Source of the DNA: Tanypteryx hageni
Lineage: Eukaryota > Arthropoda > Insecta > Odonata > Petaluridae
Length of the DNA: 64,000 nt
Direction: 5' to 3'
NCBI GenBank assembly: GCA_028673005.1
Contig: CM054113.1
Location: 43,156,117 to 43,220,116, forward strand
Position 1 is the first letter of the stretch. Every line of letters starts with the position of its first letter. This document shows positions 22,722 to 34,530 of the stretch, one piece after another. Made by a program: the position numbers and the translations under genes. The notes beneath the pieces were generated by a model that did not search any database, was not told the origin of the DNA, and saw only the letters and a program-made list of their open reading frames with translations.

Positions 22722-23563
22722 TCATCATAGGTAGTCTGTCCGTAGACAGGTCCGTGATTATTCTTGGTTAAACATGGTTCTCCATATACTCCTATTTTCC
22801 GCTGTCCTCTTCATATCTTGATAACTCTCTTTCCCTTTCAAATCGTCTATCAGCTGAAACCTTTTCCCTTTTCCCATCTAGTTTTCCTTCTAACACGTCT
22901 TTAATCATACTCTCTCTCCTCAGGTAATGTCCAACCCAGTTAGCCTTCCTCTTTCTGATAGTCTGTATAATCATTCGCTTCTCTCCTATTCTTCGTAGCA
23001 CTTCATCGTTTTTCATCCTATCTGTCCATTTTATCGTCAACATTCTCCTCCAAGTCCACATTTCGAAGCTTTCCAAGTATTTGATGTCATTTTTCCTTAG
23101 CGTCCATGTTTCTGCCCCATACAATGCTATACTCCATACGTAGCATTTTATCAACTTCTTGCGAATATCTTCCCTTATATTCCCTGTAAGTAGTTGTTTC
23201 TTTCTCCTGAAAGCCGCTTTTGCTTTTCCTATTCTAGTTCTGATCTCATCCGTACATTTTGCTTCTCGTGTTATGATGCTTCCAAGGTATTTATATTCTG
23301 AGACTTGTTCTAAAGGCTTTCCCCCAATGTTCAGATTCTCTTCTTTACCCGATCTTCGAATGACCTTGGATTTTTCTGTATTTATTTCCATACCGTATTT
23401 TCTTCCTGTTATCACTAGTCTATTTATCATTTTTTTGTAGCTCCTCTTCCTTTCTTTCTAGAAGTACTTGATCATCTGCGTATTTTACTGTTCTTATAAT
23501 CCTTCCTCCAATTTTGAAATCTCCTGTGCCTTCTAAAGCTTCTTGCATTAGACTTTCTCCATA
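22722..23563 (-). mobile_element. RTE-type LINE, copy 2, 3' half
   Basis: It is nearly identical by eye to 13322-14160. The frame (22792-23430) runs from [20 protein letters not shown] through [18 protein letters not shown] to [11 protein letters not shown]. An extra A in the run near 23431 shifts the frame just after EEELQ, and a 12-bp-scale deletion alters KRE...VSADRRF. The other half lies at 25929-26339, separated by a Tigger insertion. Confidence 0.9.
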
Positions 23564-25928
23564 TACAGTCAAACTCGGATATAACGAGCGCCACGGGACC
23601 GTCTAGTTTTGCTCGTTATAGCCGTTAAACTTAATATCCGTGAAGGCAAAAGCATGCACGCGTATGGTGAAATAAGACATAAGAAGTAAAAGTGAATATA
23701 TAAACAGAAGGTTTATTTAGTAAATTTATGGAAAAACATAAAAATGAGAATAAACTAGAAAATTTAAAATAAACATTTGTACATATAAAATTTACTCACA
23801 GCTGCATCCTTAATCATTCCCCTTTTTAGAAAAATAACTTTGAATGGTAGCCTGTTTCATAGATTTCACTTTGAAGTCTCTTAAGTTTCCTCTTATTACA
23901 CTTATTGCACTAAAAACACCATCGGAAATGTCAATGTTTTCAAAAAATCATTTAATGTTTCCACAGCATCCTGAGCATTCAACAATGTCTTCATCACTGT
24001 CAGCTGTGTTTTGTACTGCCTCTATTATTTCACTCTCCGTAGGAATTCCACTGGTAATCAAATCATCATCAACATGAACAAAATTGTCAATGTCATTTAC
24101 ATGGTCAAAATTCGCAATTCCATTTTCTTTAAGCCATTCTGACAGAGGTAGATCAACTTCATCAACGTTATGGTTATCAATCGAAAATTCTCCCGATATT
24201 AAACCAGACTTCCGAAAACAGTTTATGATCGTTGTAGGTGAAACATTGTCCCATGCATCTGTCATCAAATGAATTGCATCCAATACAGAGACGCCATCTA
24301 AACCTCTTTCCCTCCTTTCAATCAACTGTAGAACAAAAAATCGCTTGAAATGGCCTTTAAAACTTTTAATTATCCCCATGTCCATTGGCTGCAAAATAGA
24401 AGTCGCATTTGGAGGCAAAAACACCAGTTTTACATTGGATAACTCCTGCATATGTGGGTGCGTAGGACAGTTATCGACAAGGAGTAAAATGTTTCTATTT
24501 TTCCTCCGTAACTCGTTGTTCCACTGACTTACATATTGCTGAAAAATATTGGAAGTCATTCATGCCTTTTTATTAGCTGCATATTCAACGGAAAGCTTCT
24601 TTACATTATTGAAACAACGTGGCTTTTGTGACTTACCAATAACAAAAAGTTTTTTTTTGTCAGTCCCATTCATGTTTGCGAACATTAAAACTGTTAAACG
24701 ATTCTTAGGTCTTTTGCCACCAACACATTTGTCACCTTTGAATTTAAACGTTGCATTAGGCATCATGTTGTAAAACAGTCCAGTTTCGTCGGCATTGTAG
24801 GTGTCTTCTTCTCTGTAACCTTTTCGACACTCCTCCCAAACACTTTTCACCCATTCACTTGCCGTTTTTGAATCTGCTGACAGGGCCTCTCCACTGACTT
24901 TCGCATAAACAATGTTATGCCGATTTTTAAAACGATCGAGCCACCCATTATTGCATGTGAAGTTTTCATGTCCTAACTGTTTTGCAAATTTATCTGCCTG
25001 TACCTTTAAAATTTAAAATTTGATGGGGAAACCAGCATTTCTCTGCCTCTTAAACCACTCCAGAAGTGCTTGATCAACAGTACCCAAGTCGCACTTCCTC
25101 ATTTTCTTGTTCGTTGTTGGGTTGTTCTCTAGTGCAGATAAAATCGCTTCTTTGTTTTTCCATAAGGTTGAAACCGTAGACGACGATAAATTAAATTTTT
25201 TGCACACTTCAACATTTTTCGACACGTTCTAACTCTCGAATAATATCAACCTTTTCGTGAATAGACAGACACTTCCTTTTATGTACGGACATGTTACTCG
25301 TTCAAGGGCAAAATCTCAACTGATTTTTGTGATCAACGCTACGAACTTTCTTTGCAAACTGCGAGCATACCAATTCCAGGAAGAGTTAATGAGGAGACGG
25401 ATTAAACGTGGGATTTCCCATCTTTACGTAGGAAAGGGTGTTGGGTGCATTCGGCTGAGCGACGGGGGCGGGCGCCATTGTACATGCCCTTATAAAAAGC
25501 CCCTTACCCCCCTTCCAAACACAACCTCCTGGCTGTAAAAGAGCTGGGGGTTGGGAGGAGAGGACAAAGGACCTCCGCGGGTGCCACTGTACCTGCAAGT
25601 TGGAAATTCTTGGTTTGGACGAAGGGATTATTTTTTAACAACAACGCCGCGGTCTTTAACCTCCCCGAGGGATAGGGTGTAGAGGCTGGACTCGAGAACA
25701 CAAGGTTACATATCTTGGGTCACTATGAGGATTGAAGGGGCTGACCGCCACCGCGTTTGAGACAGTGAGAAGTGGTCGAAGTTTGCTCGATATATCCGTG
25801 AAGCGTGCTCGTTATATACGTGAAATATTTGTATGTAAATACTCGTAAACTTATCTTGGAGGTAGCATTTGCTCACTATAGCCGTGACCTCGTTACAACC
25901 GTGCTCGTTATAAACGAGTTTGACTGTA
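23564..25928. mobile_element. Near-intact Tigger/pogo DNA transposon inside an RTE LINE
   Basis: The element proper is 23566-25926 (2361 bp) with TA at 23564-23565 and 25927-25928. The left tip CAGTCAAACTCGGATATAAC and the right tip (reverse complement CAGTCAAACTCGTTTATAAC) differ at two of 20 positions. It carries a minus-strand transposase (23948-25292). Removing the element plus one TA rejoins the LINE reading frame (SPTLFNI then [12 protein letters not shown]), which proves insertion into the LINE. Confidence 0.95.
23948..25292 (-). pseudogene. Tigger transposase (HTH_psq, CENP-B HTH, DDE_1), lightly damaged
   Basis: The start at 25292 gives MSVHKRKCLSIHEKVDIIRELE (N-terminal psq helix-turn-helix). 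A one-base shift near 25225 follows, then EVCKKFNLSSSTVSTLWKNK and the CENP-B HTH (VDQALLEWFKRQRNAGFPI). The DDE domain has NADETGLFYNMMP, LLLVDNCPTHP and PPNATSILQPMDMGIIKSFK, so all three catalytic acidic residues are present. A TGA in KKA-stop-MTSNIFQQY looks like a mutated Trp codon. Another stop or frameshift separates the HTH from the DDE part near 25013. The damage is small, so the copy is young. The function in life was transposition in the nucleus at TA sites. Confidence 0.92.
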
Positions 25929-26339
25929 TATTGAATAGGGTTGGCGATAGGCAGCAGCCTTGTCTTACTCCGATATTTATTCCGCAGGTGTCCACATTCT
26001 CAAACCTGACCTTTACAACTTGATTCGCGTATAGATTCCTAATCAGTCTCCTGTCTTTCCAGTCTACACCTATATCCTTTAATATCTTCATCAACTTTAC
26101 CCAATTTACTCTATCAAAGGCCTTCTGCCAGTCTACGAAACATGCGCAGATATCTTGACTGTATTCTATTGCCCTTTCTGATATGATTCTAACAACTCCT
26201 ATAGCATCTCTAGTTCCTCGTCCTTTTCTGAAACCGAATTGATCTTCCCCTATTATTTCTTCTGCCTTTTTCTCCAGCCTTTTATTAAGAATCCTCGTGA
26301 TGATCTTCGATGTGTGTGACAGAAGGCTTCTGTCACACA
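25929..26339 (-). mobile_element. RTE-type LINE, copy 2, RT N-terminal half (5' truncated)
   Basis: Minus-strand frame: LLSHTSKIITRILNKRLEKK, DQFGFRKGRGTRDAIGVVR, CACFVDWQKAFDRVNW (catalytic motif A), [15 protein letters not shown], up to the Tigger insertion. This part is what copy 1 lost. The 5' truncation point coincides with a 27-bp palindrome at 26313-26339. Confidence 0.9.
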
Positions 26340-26399
26340 ATATATCGCATGCATGTATAAATTTTGTTTGTTAATTTATAAATACAATTTAATTGAATT

Positions 26400-26720
26400 C
26401 CGATTTAATTTGTAATTATGGCACCCCTGTTTGGATGATTCGGTTAAAATATGCTAATATGGTTTTTATATGTGTATATTATAAGTAATAAATTTGGTTA
26501 AAATTGTTATGGGCAGTTTAACACAAATACGTGTAAAAAGAAATGTCTTTATTCCTTGTGTTGTGGCAGCCCTGCTTTCTATATCTATATTAAACATCTT
26601 GATTTTGTTATTTTATGTTGCATGCCTTCTTCATACAAAATTTCGTTAAAATCGGTTGAGCCAATTCCCTCTATGTAAATTCATAATTAACTGACAACTT
26701 GTAAGCTTCAAGTGCCAATG
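26400..26720. repeat. Repeat units matching 22.0-22.2 kb
   Basis: TGGCACCCCTGTTTGGATGA with ATTCGGTTAAAATATG, then GTGGCAGCCCTGCTTTCTAT with ATCGGTTGAGCCAATTCCCT and AAATTCATAATTA. They resemble the two units at 22004-22228 in mirrored order. Confidence 0.55.
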
Positions 26721-27449
26721 CAATTCCCACTTGGAATTTGTAGATGACCTGGGCTACCCTTCGACATCCAACGCTCAATGTAACCCTTCACTTTCAAATG
26801 GTTGCACACACTACATGCTTAGTAAAATTTGGAGAAAATCTTTCCAGAGCAAATTCCTATAATGGAGGATTGGAAAAACCGGGGTAAAGGCCGAACGAGG
26901 TGAAGGACCTAGGGCACGGTGGAGAGGAAATATACTCCACCACGCCCAAGGGAAGAGAAATAAAAAGGGTGTCATTTCTAGCGTTAGTGTGGAGGAGAAT
27001 TTCTGGAAGTTGATCTCCAACTGTGAGCGGCGACGTTTGTTTCCACTCATATCCACCGGTAAGATCTGATAAAATGGGTTTGGCAGAGTGCGGAGTGAGA
27101 AATTTACTCAAGAAACAGTGGTTAGGTTCCTTGAATCCTGCGATGAAGGGATATGGACGCTCACCGGAAAAGTTATCTCTGCTTATCGCAAAATACGTCC
27201 TGCGACTGAGAGACTGGTCCCGCATTGCATTGAATTTTAAAATCCCATCCGGGCAGCAGAATTTCAGTGACGGGATGTATCTCTGACTACTGATTTAAGC
27301 AACGAATAAACTTTATCCATAAAGTGGTTTATCAGCTATATCTGGACCAAATATTACGGGATTTCAATTGAGAATCATCAATTAAAGAAGACAGTTGAAA
27401 TGCTCCCAGATTTTCTACACGTTTGCGTGGTTACTCCATTGATTATAGC
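26721..27449. other. Intergenic, no identified gene
   Basis: An open frame of 122 codons on the minus strand (26857-27225) has no motif that I recognise. It could be repeat-derived. Confidence 0.4.
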
Positions 27450-29081
27450 CAGGGCCGGCGCCTGCAGGAGTGCAACGTGTGCACCGCACACGGGCGGCCG
27501 ATAATTGGGGGCATCCGACAAGAGTTTAGACCCTACCTCCGGCAAATTGAAGGGCAGGTCACCCGCTGCTCACCATTTGCTTTCGGCGGTATATGCGAAA
27601 AGGAAACTGGAATTCCAGAGCAGTCATAAACAGAGGACCTTTTCTCATTATTCTACTCTTATCTTGGAAACAGACCTGTGGGCAGGTCAGAATTTAGACG
27701 CCTTAGCAATCTCATGAAAAGGCGGGCATTTATTGCTTCCTTTCCCCTTCCTTAATCCACGGTTTTCCTCTGAGGACATTCACCCTCGCAGTGGAAATCC
27801 CAATTCATCATCCGTATAACTGAATAGGAATATTTTCACCGAAAAAGGCCAAGCTCGTATCCTTCCTTTGCACCCATTCCACATTCTTAAGAAAAGACTG
27901 CAGTGTTTCATCTCATCAGTCAGTCATTTTCATTCAGCTCTGCGAATAAGCAAGTCTGTTCAGTGTTCTTCATTGTAGCTGAAAGGAGACCTCAGAAGTC
28001 CGTCAGAAGATGTTTTGACCGCATTCATCTAAAGAAGAATCAGTGAGGTATCCGGAAGAGAAACGGTAAGTCTGTAATTATTCTTTAGAGTGATTTCTGT
28101 TGATGAGAATGTTTGCAGGGGAAATGCCGTTCCTTTATAAAGGATCGAATTTGCATATTTTATCATATTTTGCGAGTTTCATAGCTTTTTAGAATTTTTA
28201 CTGATTATAAACATAATTAGGAAGAATTTATAAATACTTATGCAATTAACTACTACTTTACCATGTTTAATGAAATTTTAGGTTAAAGAGACGATTAACC
28301 CTCACATAGAGCACCTTTTCGATTCAGTTTAGGTTTATGACCATTTAAAATTTTAAAATGTTATCCATACAATTTATTTTTAATTATTTTACTTTTTAAT
28401 GGGATGATTGGGGCGGCCGACAAGAGTTTAGGCGCTTCCTCCGACAAATTGAGGGGCGGTTCACCCGGCACTGAATTGGATTCAGTAATGTCTGCGCACA
28501 TAAGACGCATGAAAAATCAGAAGAAGGCATGTTGCTCATATTTAGGGCATATGATTCAAAATGAAATTATAAATCTCATTTCAGAGAAAATTATTGAAGT
28601 AAATTTAGACATGCGTAGAAAAGCGAGTTATTTTTCAATAAACCTTGACTCTACCCTGGATGTAAGCCTTGCGGAACAAATTACCGTAGTAATCCGTTTT
28701 GTAGACATTAGTATCGAAATCAGAAGAGCTGAAATCCACGAGCACTTCCTTGGGTTTTACCCAATTACGGAATCAACTGGAGAGGGATTAACCCTATTTG
28801 TTTTTTAAATGTTGATTTAAATTTATATATTCAGGATATCAGATGCCAGGGTTACGACAATGCTGCCAATATGCGTGGTAAGCATAATGGCTTACAAAAA
28901 GAATTTTAGATATAAATTCAGAGGCTTTTTTGTGCCATGCGCTTCTCACAGCCTAAATATTGTGATTAATGATGCGGCAAAGGTCACCCTTGAAACTGTA
29001 GAGTTCTACAATGTTGTACAGGAATTATATGTTTTTTCTTTCTCTACTCGAAGGTGGAATATACTAAAGAAAAATTTTTAA
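27450..29081 (+). mobile_element. hAT element remnant with ZMYM1-like transposase
   Basis: A hAT-type tip CAGGGCCGGCGCCTGCAGG lies at 27450. A segment GACAAGAGTTTAGACCCTAC with GCAAATTGA recurs at 28418. At 28480-28800 an open frame reads the ZMYM1/DUF4371 core: GHMIQNEIINLISEKIIEVN, FSINLDSTLDVSLAEQITVV, EIHEHFLGFYPI. At about 28830-29075, across frameshifts, it reads IRCQGYDNAANMRG and FFVPCASHSLNIVINDAAK. These are the catalytic-core strings of this hAT type. The rest of the transposase and the right end are absent. Confidence 0.85.
28404..28808 (+). pseudogene. ZMYM1-like hAT transposase fragment
   Basis: 134 codons open. The informative part starts at about residue 33 (KKACCSYLGHMIQNEI) and includes FSINLDSTLDVSLAEQ, the region around the first catalytic Asp in this family. 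It ends at the stop after TLFVF, where the continuation needs a frameshift. It is not a host gene: truncated at both ends, no introns, adjacent hAT tip. Confidence 0.8.
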
Positions 29082-29800
29082 AAATTAACCAGTTTCAGAA
29101 CCAGGTGAGAGAGTAGGATAGATGCAATAAAACCATTGAGATTTGAAATCACAGAAATATACGACAGTATAAAAATTCGCTCATTTTCTTTAAAGCTGAT
29201 ATGTCTTGATGATCAAATAAATTTATTTGTGAAGTTGTTTTTATAGTATTAATTTTACACTGTTTCAAAGCAAATGAAATATTTTTTTGTTTTTCAGAAT
29301 GCAAAACTTGTGCATGTGTTGTCCTATAAGAGTTTGTAAATAAATCTATAAAGTTTTTGTTATTACTATTGGTGTAATTATAAATAAATACGTATAATCC
29401 TATTCTTTATTATTGCTTTCATCAACTATATTATACATAATTTAATTTATACCTCAGTTGAAATTCTACTGTCAAATATAACACAACATTATACAGATTT
29501 GCTTCGCCAACCTCGGGAGTAAGGTTTCTGTCTCATCGGTTGGCAGTACCGCGGTTAGTAAGACAAAAGACTTAGTAAAGAACTAGATTAGGTAGAAGTT
29601 CCAAACTTGGAGGTCGCTATGGTTATATTTTCGGTCGTGATCTAGTCTGATAAATTTTTACTTTCTCATATTTCTATCTCCTAACGAGAGAAAACTAAAC
29701 TTATTTCTCGTTTTATATTTTCGGTGGACGATCCTATTGGAATTTTGCAAGAGCCTTTTTTGTTATGCCGTGAATCGTGGAATTCACGTCTTTGTGGTTA
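29082..29800. other. Intergenic, nothing recognised
   Basis: AT-rich up to about 29480, then mixed sequence. A local inverted pair CGTGAATCGTGGAATTCACG sits at 29770-29789, just outside the Harbinger tip. Confidence 0.45.
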
Positions 29801-30253
29801 GGGACCTTTCAGACGGGAGACTGATTCGCCGGCGACCAGTCTCCCGGCGACCAGTCTCCCGGCGACAGGAGGCTATGAAAGACTTGGAGGAGACCAGTCG
29901 CCCGTGACGTCATAGAGACCTTTTCTTGCGCCTCTGAGAGGGAACGGCAGTACAATGTTAGAACTGGAAGAGATAGTTGCTCTTTGGGCGATTGTTAGAG
30001 AATTGCAAAGGAAGGAAAAAAGGAGAAGGAAGTTGTGGGTCCACCCTATTATATCTGACAGACGAAACAAAGGCATATTTTGGACAATCTTTGAAGACCT
30101 GAGGAGGGACAATCTTAAATTCTTTAATTATTTTAGAATGTCTATGGAGTGTTTTGACGAGTTGTACGATAGATTGAAACACTCTATACAAAAAGAAGAC
30201 ACCAATATGAGGAAATCTATACCTGCCAGGGAGAGATTAGCAGTAACATTGAG
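29801..30253 (+). mobile_element. PIF/Harbinger element, left end and first nuclease exon
   Basis: TTA precedes the tip GGGACCTTTCAGACGGGAGA, as in Harbinger elements with a 3-bp TWA duplication. Subterminal copies of CGGCGACCAGTCTCC follow. The frame at 29955-30253 is the N terminus of a Harbinger nuclease (ALP1-like): LWVHPIISDRRNKGIFWTIF, FFNYFRMSMECFDELYDRL and RKSIPARERLAVTLR, ending at a donor GTAATC. The catalytic DDE part and the right end are missing, so it is a 3'-deleted copy. Confidence 0.85.
29955..30253 (+). pseudogene. Harbinger nuclease first exon
   Basis: The ATG at 29955 is followed by LELEEIVALWAIVRELQRKE, a coiled acidic/basic start, then the conserved HPI block and the helical region MSMECFDELYDRLKHSI. 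It ends LRL-type at ARERLAVTLR before the splice donor. It is intact over 99 codons but orphaned. Confidence 0.8.
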
Positions 30254-32160
30254 GTAATCACGACATTTTATTAAACTACTTTTTTTTACAAGTCATGCAT
30301 GGTGTGCATGGTTCCATTTCTGTATAAACTTTTGACGCTTTATTCGATCATTTCGCTTTAACTCTGTAAAAAAGTACTATTTATTTTAATAACATTTCTT
30401 TTATTGATACATATAACACAACAGTACAATGTTTTGTGCTTAACAAGTTAAATTTTAGAAGTCCTGGTTTTGTCCGGATTTTTGTGTTCTGTTGTCCGGG
30501 GAGTAAGATTAAAAATATGATAACCCTATGTAAACTAGCAGCCCATTGAAGCTACGCTTGAAATTAATTTGTATAATCTTACCACATCATTCTAGTGGTA
30601 CCCGCACAAAATTATGTTAAGTCAGTCAAGCCTGTATGTTTTGAATGTCATCTTAGAGAGTATTTTCAAACTTTTACATTGTTATTGCTTGAAAATCGTT
30701 TATTTTATTAAATAAATGCAATTTTTTATACAAATAATTCAACCATTTATTTTATTTTTTACTCATGAATTTTTACAAACAAATTTTTTGTGCTTCATAA
30801 TATATTATCTTTTATTTCTTAATTTTCTTTATCATCAAATCTTAAACTGACGCGTACATAGGCGTATTTGCGTTAATAAACACTAAATGTATAGAATATA
30901 TTGATTTTATTAACGAAAAAGGTAATATCCCTGTACTGAAATAAAGATCACTACTAATAGATCTGGAAGATCTCCTTTGGTGTGTTTGGGTCGTGTCCAT
31001 TAGCTCTCCGTAAACAGCGCCATACTTTCTAGTGCCCATGCTCTAATATATCTGTCAGAGCGTGATGCATGAAAGTCTCAAAAACCTCGAGGTTATGAAG
31101 GAAAAAAATCCTGCACCATGGTCAAGGTATTCGTTAACTGACCAGATGGTTTGTTATCTTCTTCTTCTCATGACTGCGCAGCCCCGTCTCCGACGGCCCT
31201 TCCCTCTCTCTGGCTCTACCCCACATTCTCTCGCACACAATTCATCGCTCTCAAGAGTGTTGACAAAGAGCATGGCCCCATAATAATATCGTGAACGAGT
31301 GTGACCAACCACTCAAAAACTGTCCGTATTTTCTTTCCTCTCGCACGATCATTTTGCTGAAAGAAAGCTCGTCTGGATTTTTTAAATCCGTAAATGTCCC
31401 TTCGGCTCTACTATTTGATAAATATGTACTATGAATCGATTACAAACATGATGAATATTACCGTAAAACTATAGAGATTAAAAATGTATTTTAATTCCCT
31501 AAATAGTGTTAAAATTCTTATAGATGGGCCCTGATTACAATGAAATTATCGTTACTATTTTCCTTTTAAATAAAAAAGTTTCATATATAAGAACGGAAGT
31601 ACTTCCGTTTGTATTACAAGTTCATTTATAATTTTCAGTCCTATTAACAGTAATTCATAAAACTTATTGTTAGCTGAGTACTTTCAGCAAACAACAAAGG
31701 ATAAAAATATATACGTGAAGCAAACGCGTTCTGATTATGTGTGAACAATCTCATGATCTTGTGTGAATTTTATTTTGTGAATGTAAATGTAAATAGTTTA
31801 ATAAAAAAGTACTAACCTGCTAGAGGTGACCCAAAAGTCATAAAAACAGTTAAAGCGGAACAGAAAGATGCTCTCTCGATATATTTCAAGTAAGATTGAT
31901 AGTGAGATATGATCTTCGAAAGAAGTAACTACCAGATGTTACTATATTGCTTCCCCGCCCTTCTTATTTGATCGGTGATCTTCGGGACATATTCCATTTT
32001 GGGTATCTAACAGCATGGAAAAACCCATGTAAATGGTACATAGAGGATATTTTTCGGTTGCCCCGGTTTTCCCCGCAACCTCCCTCCATTTTCGCAAATA
32101 CGCCTCTGTAAGGTGGATGGCCGATTTTGATGTGGGACAAGGATTATATACCATACGTCC
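30254..32160. other. Intergenic, mixed repeats
   Basis: About 30420-30515 (TTTTGTGCTTAACAAGTTAA with GTCCTGGTTTTGTCCGGATT) resembles 32890-33075. ACTAGCAGCCCATTGAAGC at 30534 looks like a repeat head. A perfect 16-bp palindrome ACGGAAGTACTTCCGT lies at 31593-31608. No gene is recognised. Confidence 0.45.
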
Positions 32161-32164
32161 GGTT

Positions 32165-33375
32165 TTTCCCGGGAAGGTGACTTAAGTAAAATTTTTACAA
32201 CGCTCCATCAAAGGGTCCATTTCAAACAGAACATTAGACGTCCGAAATCTCCGCCAGTGTCTTAAACAACAGCTTTGGAATCACATCACTCTCTTCTTCT
32301 TAGGGTGTCCGGGGACGTCCGGCCGGGATATTAACACCTGTCCGGAATTTGATTATTTCCTTCTATACATACGCTTTTTTACATTGTTTACGTTAATTTT
32401 TGGGAAATATTTTTAGAATTACTAATGACATTCAAGAATTCGTTTATACAATTTGGGTCGGTATTGTAATTTGTGATTTTAATGTTTTATCCCTAATTAT
32501 ATCGTAAGGTGTTAAATAGCTTTTGGACGCTTTGCCCGATCATTTTGCTTTTAATTTGTAAATAAGTCGTCGCGGTAATAATGTAATTTGTTATATTATT
32601 TTTTTATAATAAATTTAACTTTTTTCGAAGTTAATTGGTGAAGTTTGGTTTGAAGTGAATATTTTTGTTTATATTATTCAAGACATGCATAAAAATTGTA
32701 TATTTCTATATGTCATGTTAGTCTCCATCATCTGAATTGTTTCGGATAAGGAGTCATAATAACACATGGCATTTTAATTATTATAGCATTTTATGATATT
32801 TTTATGTGTAAATGTTTAAGTAATAAAAACATTTACGTTCGACAATTTGCTTAATAATGCTTAATTATATTTCCCTTATTTATATAATGCCACAATACAA
32901 TTTTTTGCGCTTAAAAAGTTAAATTCTATAAGTCCTGGTTATGTCCGGATTTTCTGTGCTTTTCCCTTATTTACATAATACCACAATACAATTTTTTGCG
33001 CTTAAAAAGTTAAATTCTATAATAACCAGGATGGTTATGTCCGGATTTTTTGTGCTTTTGTCCGGGAAGTAAGATTTGAAATCTGGTATGTACATAATTG
33101 GGACAGACTTTGGCGAGAGACTGACCTTAGGGAGGACCCGCACCCGGCGATGGACCGCCATGAGAGGCCACCCACGCCTAGGTCAGGCCCTGCTCGTACA
33201 CTCAAATAAAAGCAGCTAGGAAGAAGAGAGTGATGTGATTCCAAAGCCTAGCTGTTGCTTAAGACACTGGCGGAGATTTCGGACTTCTTATGTTCTGGCT
33301 GACAAGGTGTTTGAAATGGGCCCTTTGATGGAGCGTTGTAAAAATTGTATTTAAGTCATCTTCCCGGGAAAGATC
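32165..33375. repeat. Large inverted repeat (arms about 140-160 bp, spacer about 0.9 kb)
   Basis: The left arm 32165-32303 (CCCGGGAAGGTGACTTAAGT, TACAACGCTCCATCAAAGGG, GAAATCTCCGCCAGTGTCTT, GGAATCACATCACTCTCTTC) matches the reverse complement of 33215-33375 with small indels. The spacer holds the duplicated TGTCCGGATT units (32880-33075). Confidence 0.8.
32880..33075. repeat. Tandem duplication of an about 80-bp TGTCCGGATT unit
   Basis: CCACAATACAATTTTTTGCG, CTTAAAAAGTTAAATTCTAT and GGTTATGTCCGGATTTT occur at about 32890 and again at 32973. A third relative is at about 30420. The second copy has an extra AACCAGGATGGT insert. Confidence 0.75.
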
Positions 33376-34442
33376 ATAAGGATGACCCCACATCTCTCTA
33401 GTCTATCGTCCTATATCGCCGCACCCTCATCATCTTTTCAATATCGTCATCATCGGTGAGTTAAATGTTTTTTTTTGGGTTTAATTTTTTTATTTTATTA
33501 AAATTTAATATTAATTAAATTACAGGTTCTTGAAATAAAACAAAATCATGAAGGACAAAAGCCGATTAAAAATTTATGTGAAAAGTTTCATGCAGATTTA
33601 AAACAAATAAACACGTAGCTTAAAAACGTCAGAAACGACTCCAATGCAATGTAATTATGGACAACTCAACATTTCAAATAGGAAGATACTTCACCCGTAC
33701 ATTGAAAATATCTTTTCGTTTGCAAATTTTATTGGGCAGTTTAAAGCAAATTACTATATTGACAATGATTATGATTAATTTCTTTCGATAATTTGACGTA
33801 TGGCCGGTGCATTGATAGTGATTACAAATAATGTGTGAATTAAAAAAGCTACTTACCAAGTTCTTTCGTCGTCAAGGTAAACAAAACAAAAAGCTAATTA
33901 AAATATTAGCCGTCGTATGTTCGTTCGCATTTCTTCCACGCCTTGAAATGGCACTGCAGTAAACAAACCTATCGTTCAAATTAAGCCATCATTACTTCCT
34001 TTTCGATTAAAATGCATTCAAAATATATAAAAAGAGTTCCCACAATCGATTTCAAATACAATATCAAAGTTCATCTCATTGCTTTTAGATATAGACGTAA
34101 TTTTGCTAGATGAGCCGCCGCATTGAAGACGAAATTTTTTCGTCTAAAATTTAGCCAAATTTTCGTGTTAATAACGAATTTGTGGAAAGATTCGACGCGT
34201 ATTCGAAAATCGATGGCTTGAAAATGAATATCCATTCTTTTAGGCGTCGTTTGGTGCAAGTGATATTCATATCGCAATTCTGAGTGATTTTAAAATGCAA
34301 ATGAAAAATGTGCTGCAACTGTGCAAACACATAGAAAGAGAGACAGAATTCTTTTTAATGTATGTAATAGGTATATAAGTACTTAATTTAAACGTAAACT
34401 TGCATTAGGCTCAGAGTGAATATAATTCATCAGAAAAATAAA
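33376..34442. other. Intergenic, nothing recognised
   Basis: AT-rich; short frames only. Confidence 0.45.
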
Positions 34443-34530
34443 ACACCGTATTGACCCGAATATAGTGCGATGTTTTTTTCCTCAATATGTAACTTTAAAA
34501 GTCGCATTCGCACTATATTCGAGTACTTGT
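34443..34530. repeat. Tigger-type terminal sequence
   Basis: CGTATTGACCCGAATATAGT with GCGATG, then an inverted echo CGCACTATATTCGAGT at 34509. It closely resembles the tip at 800-823 (reverse complement CTGTATTGCCCCGAATATAA). No transposase follows. Confidence 0.6.

Noticed and set aside
26857..27225. 122-codon minus-strand frame
   Set aside because: No recognised domain, no splice or promoter context, in a repeat-rich area. Left as unassigned sequence.
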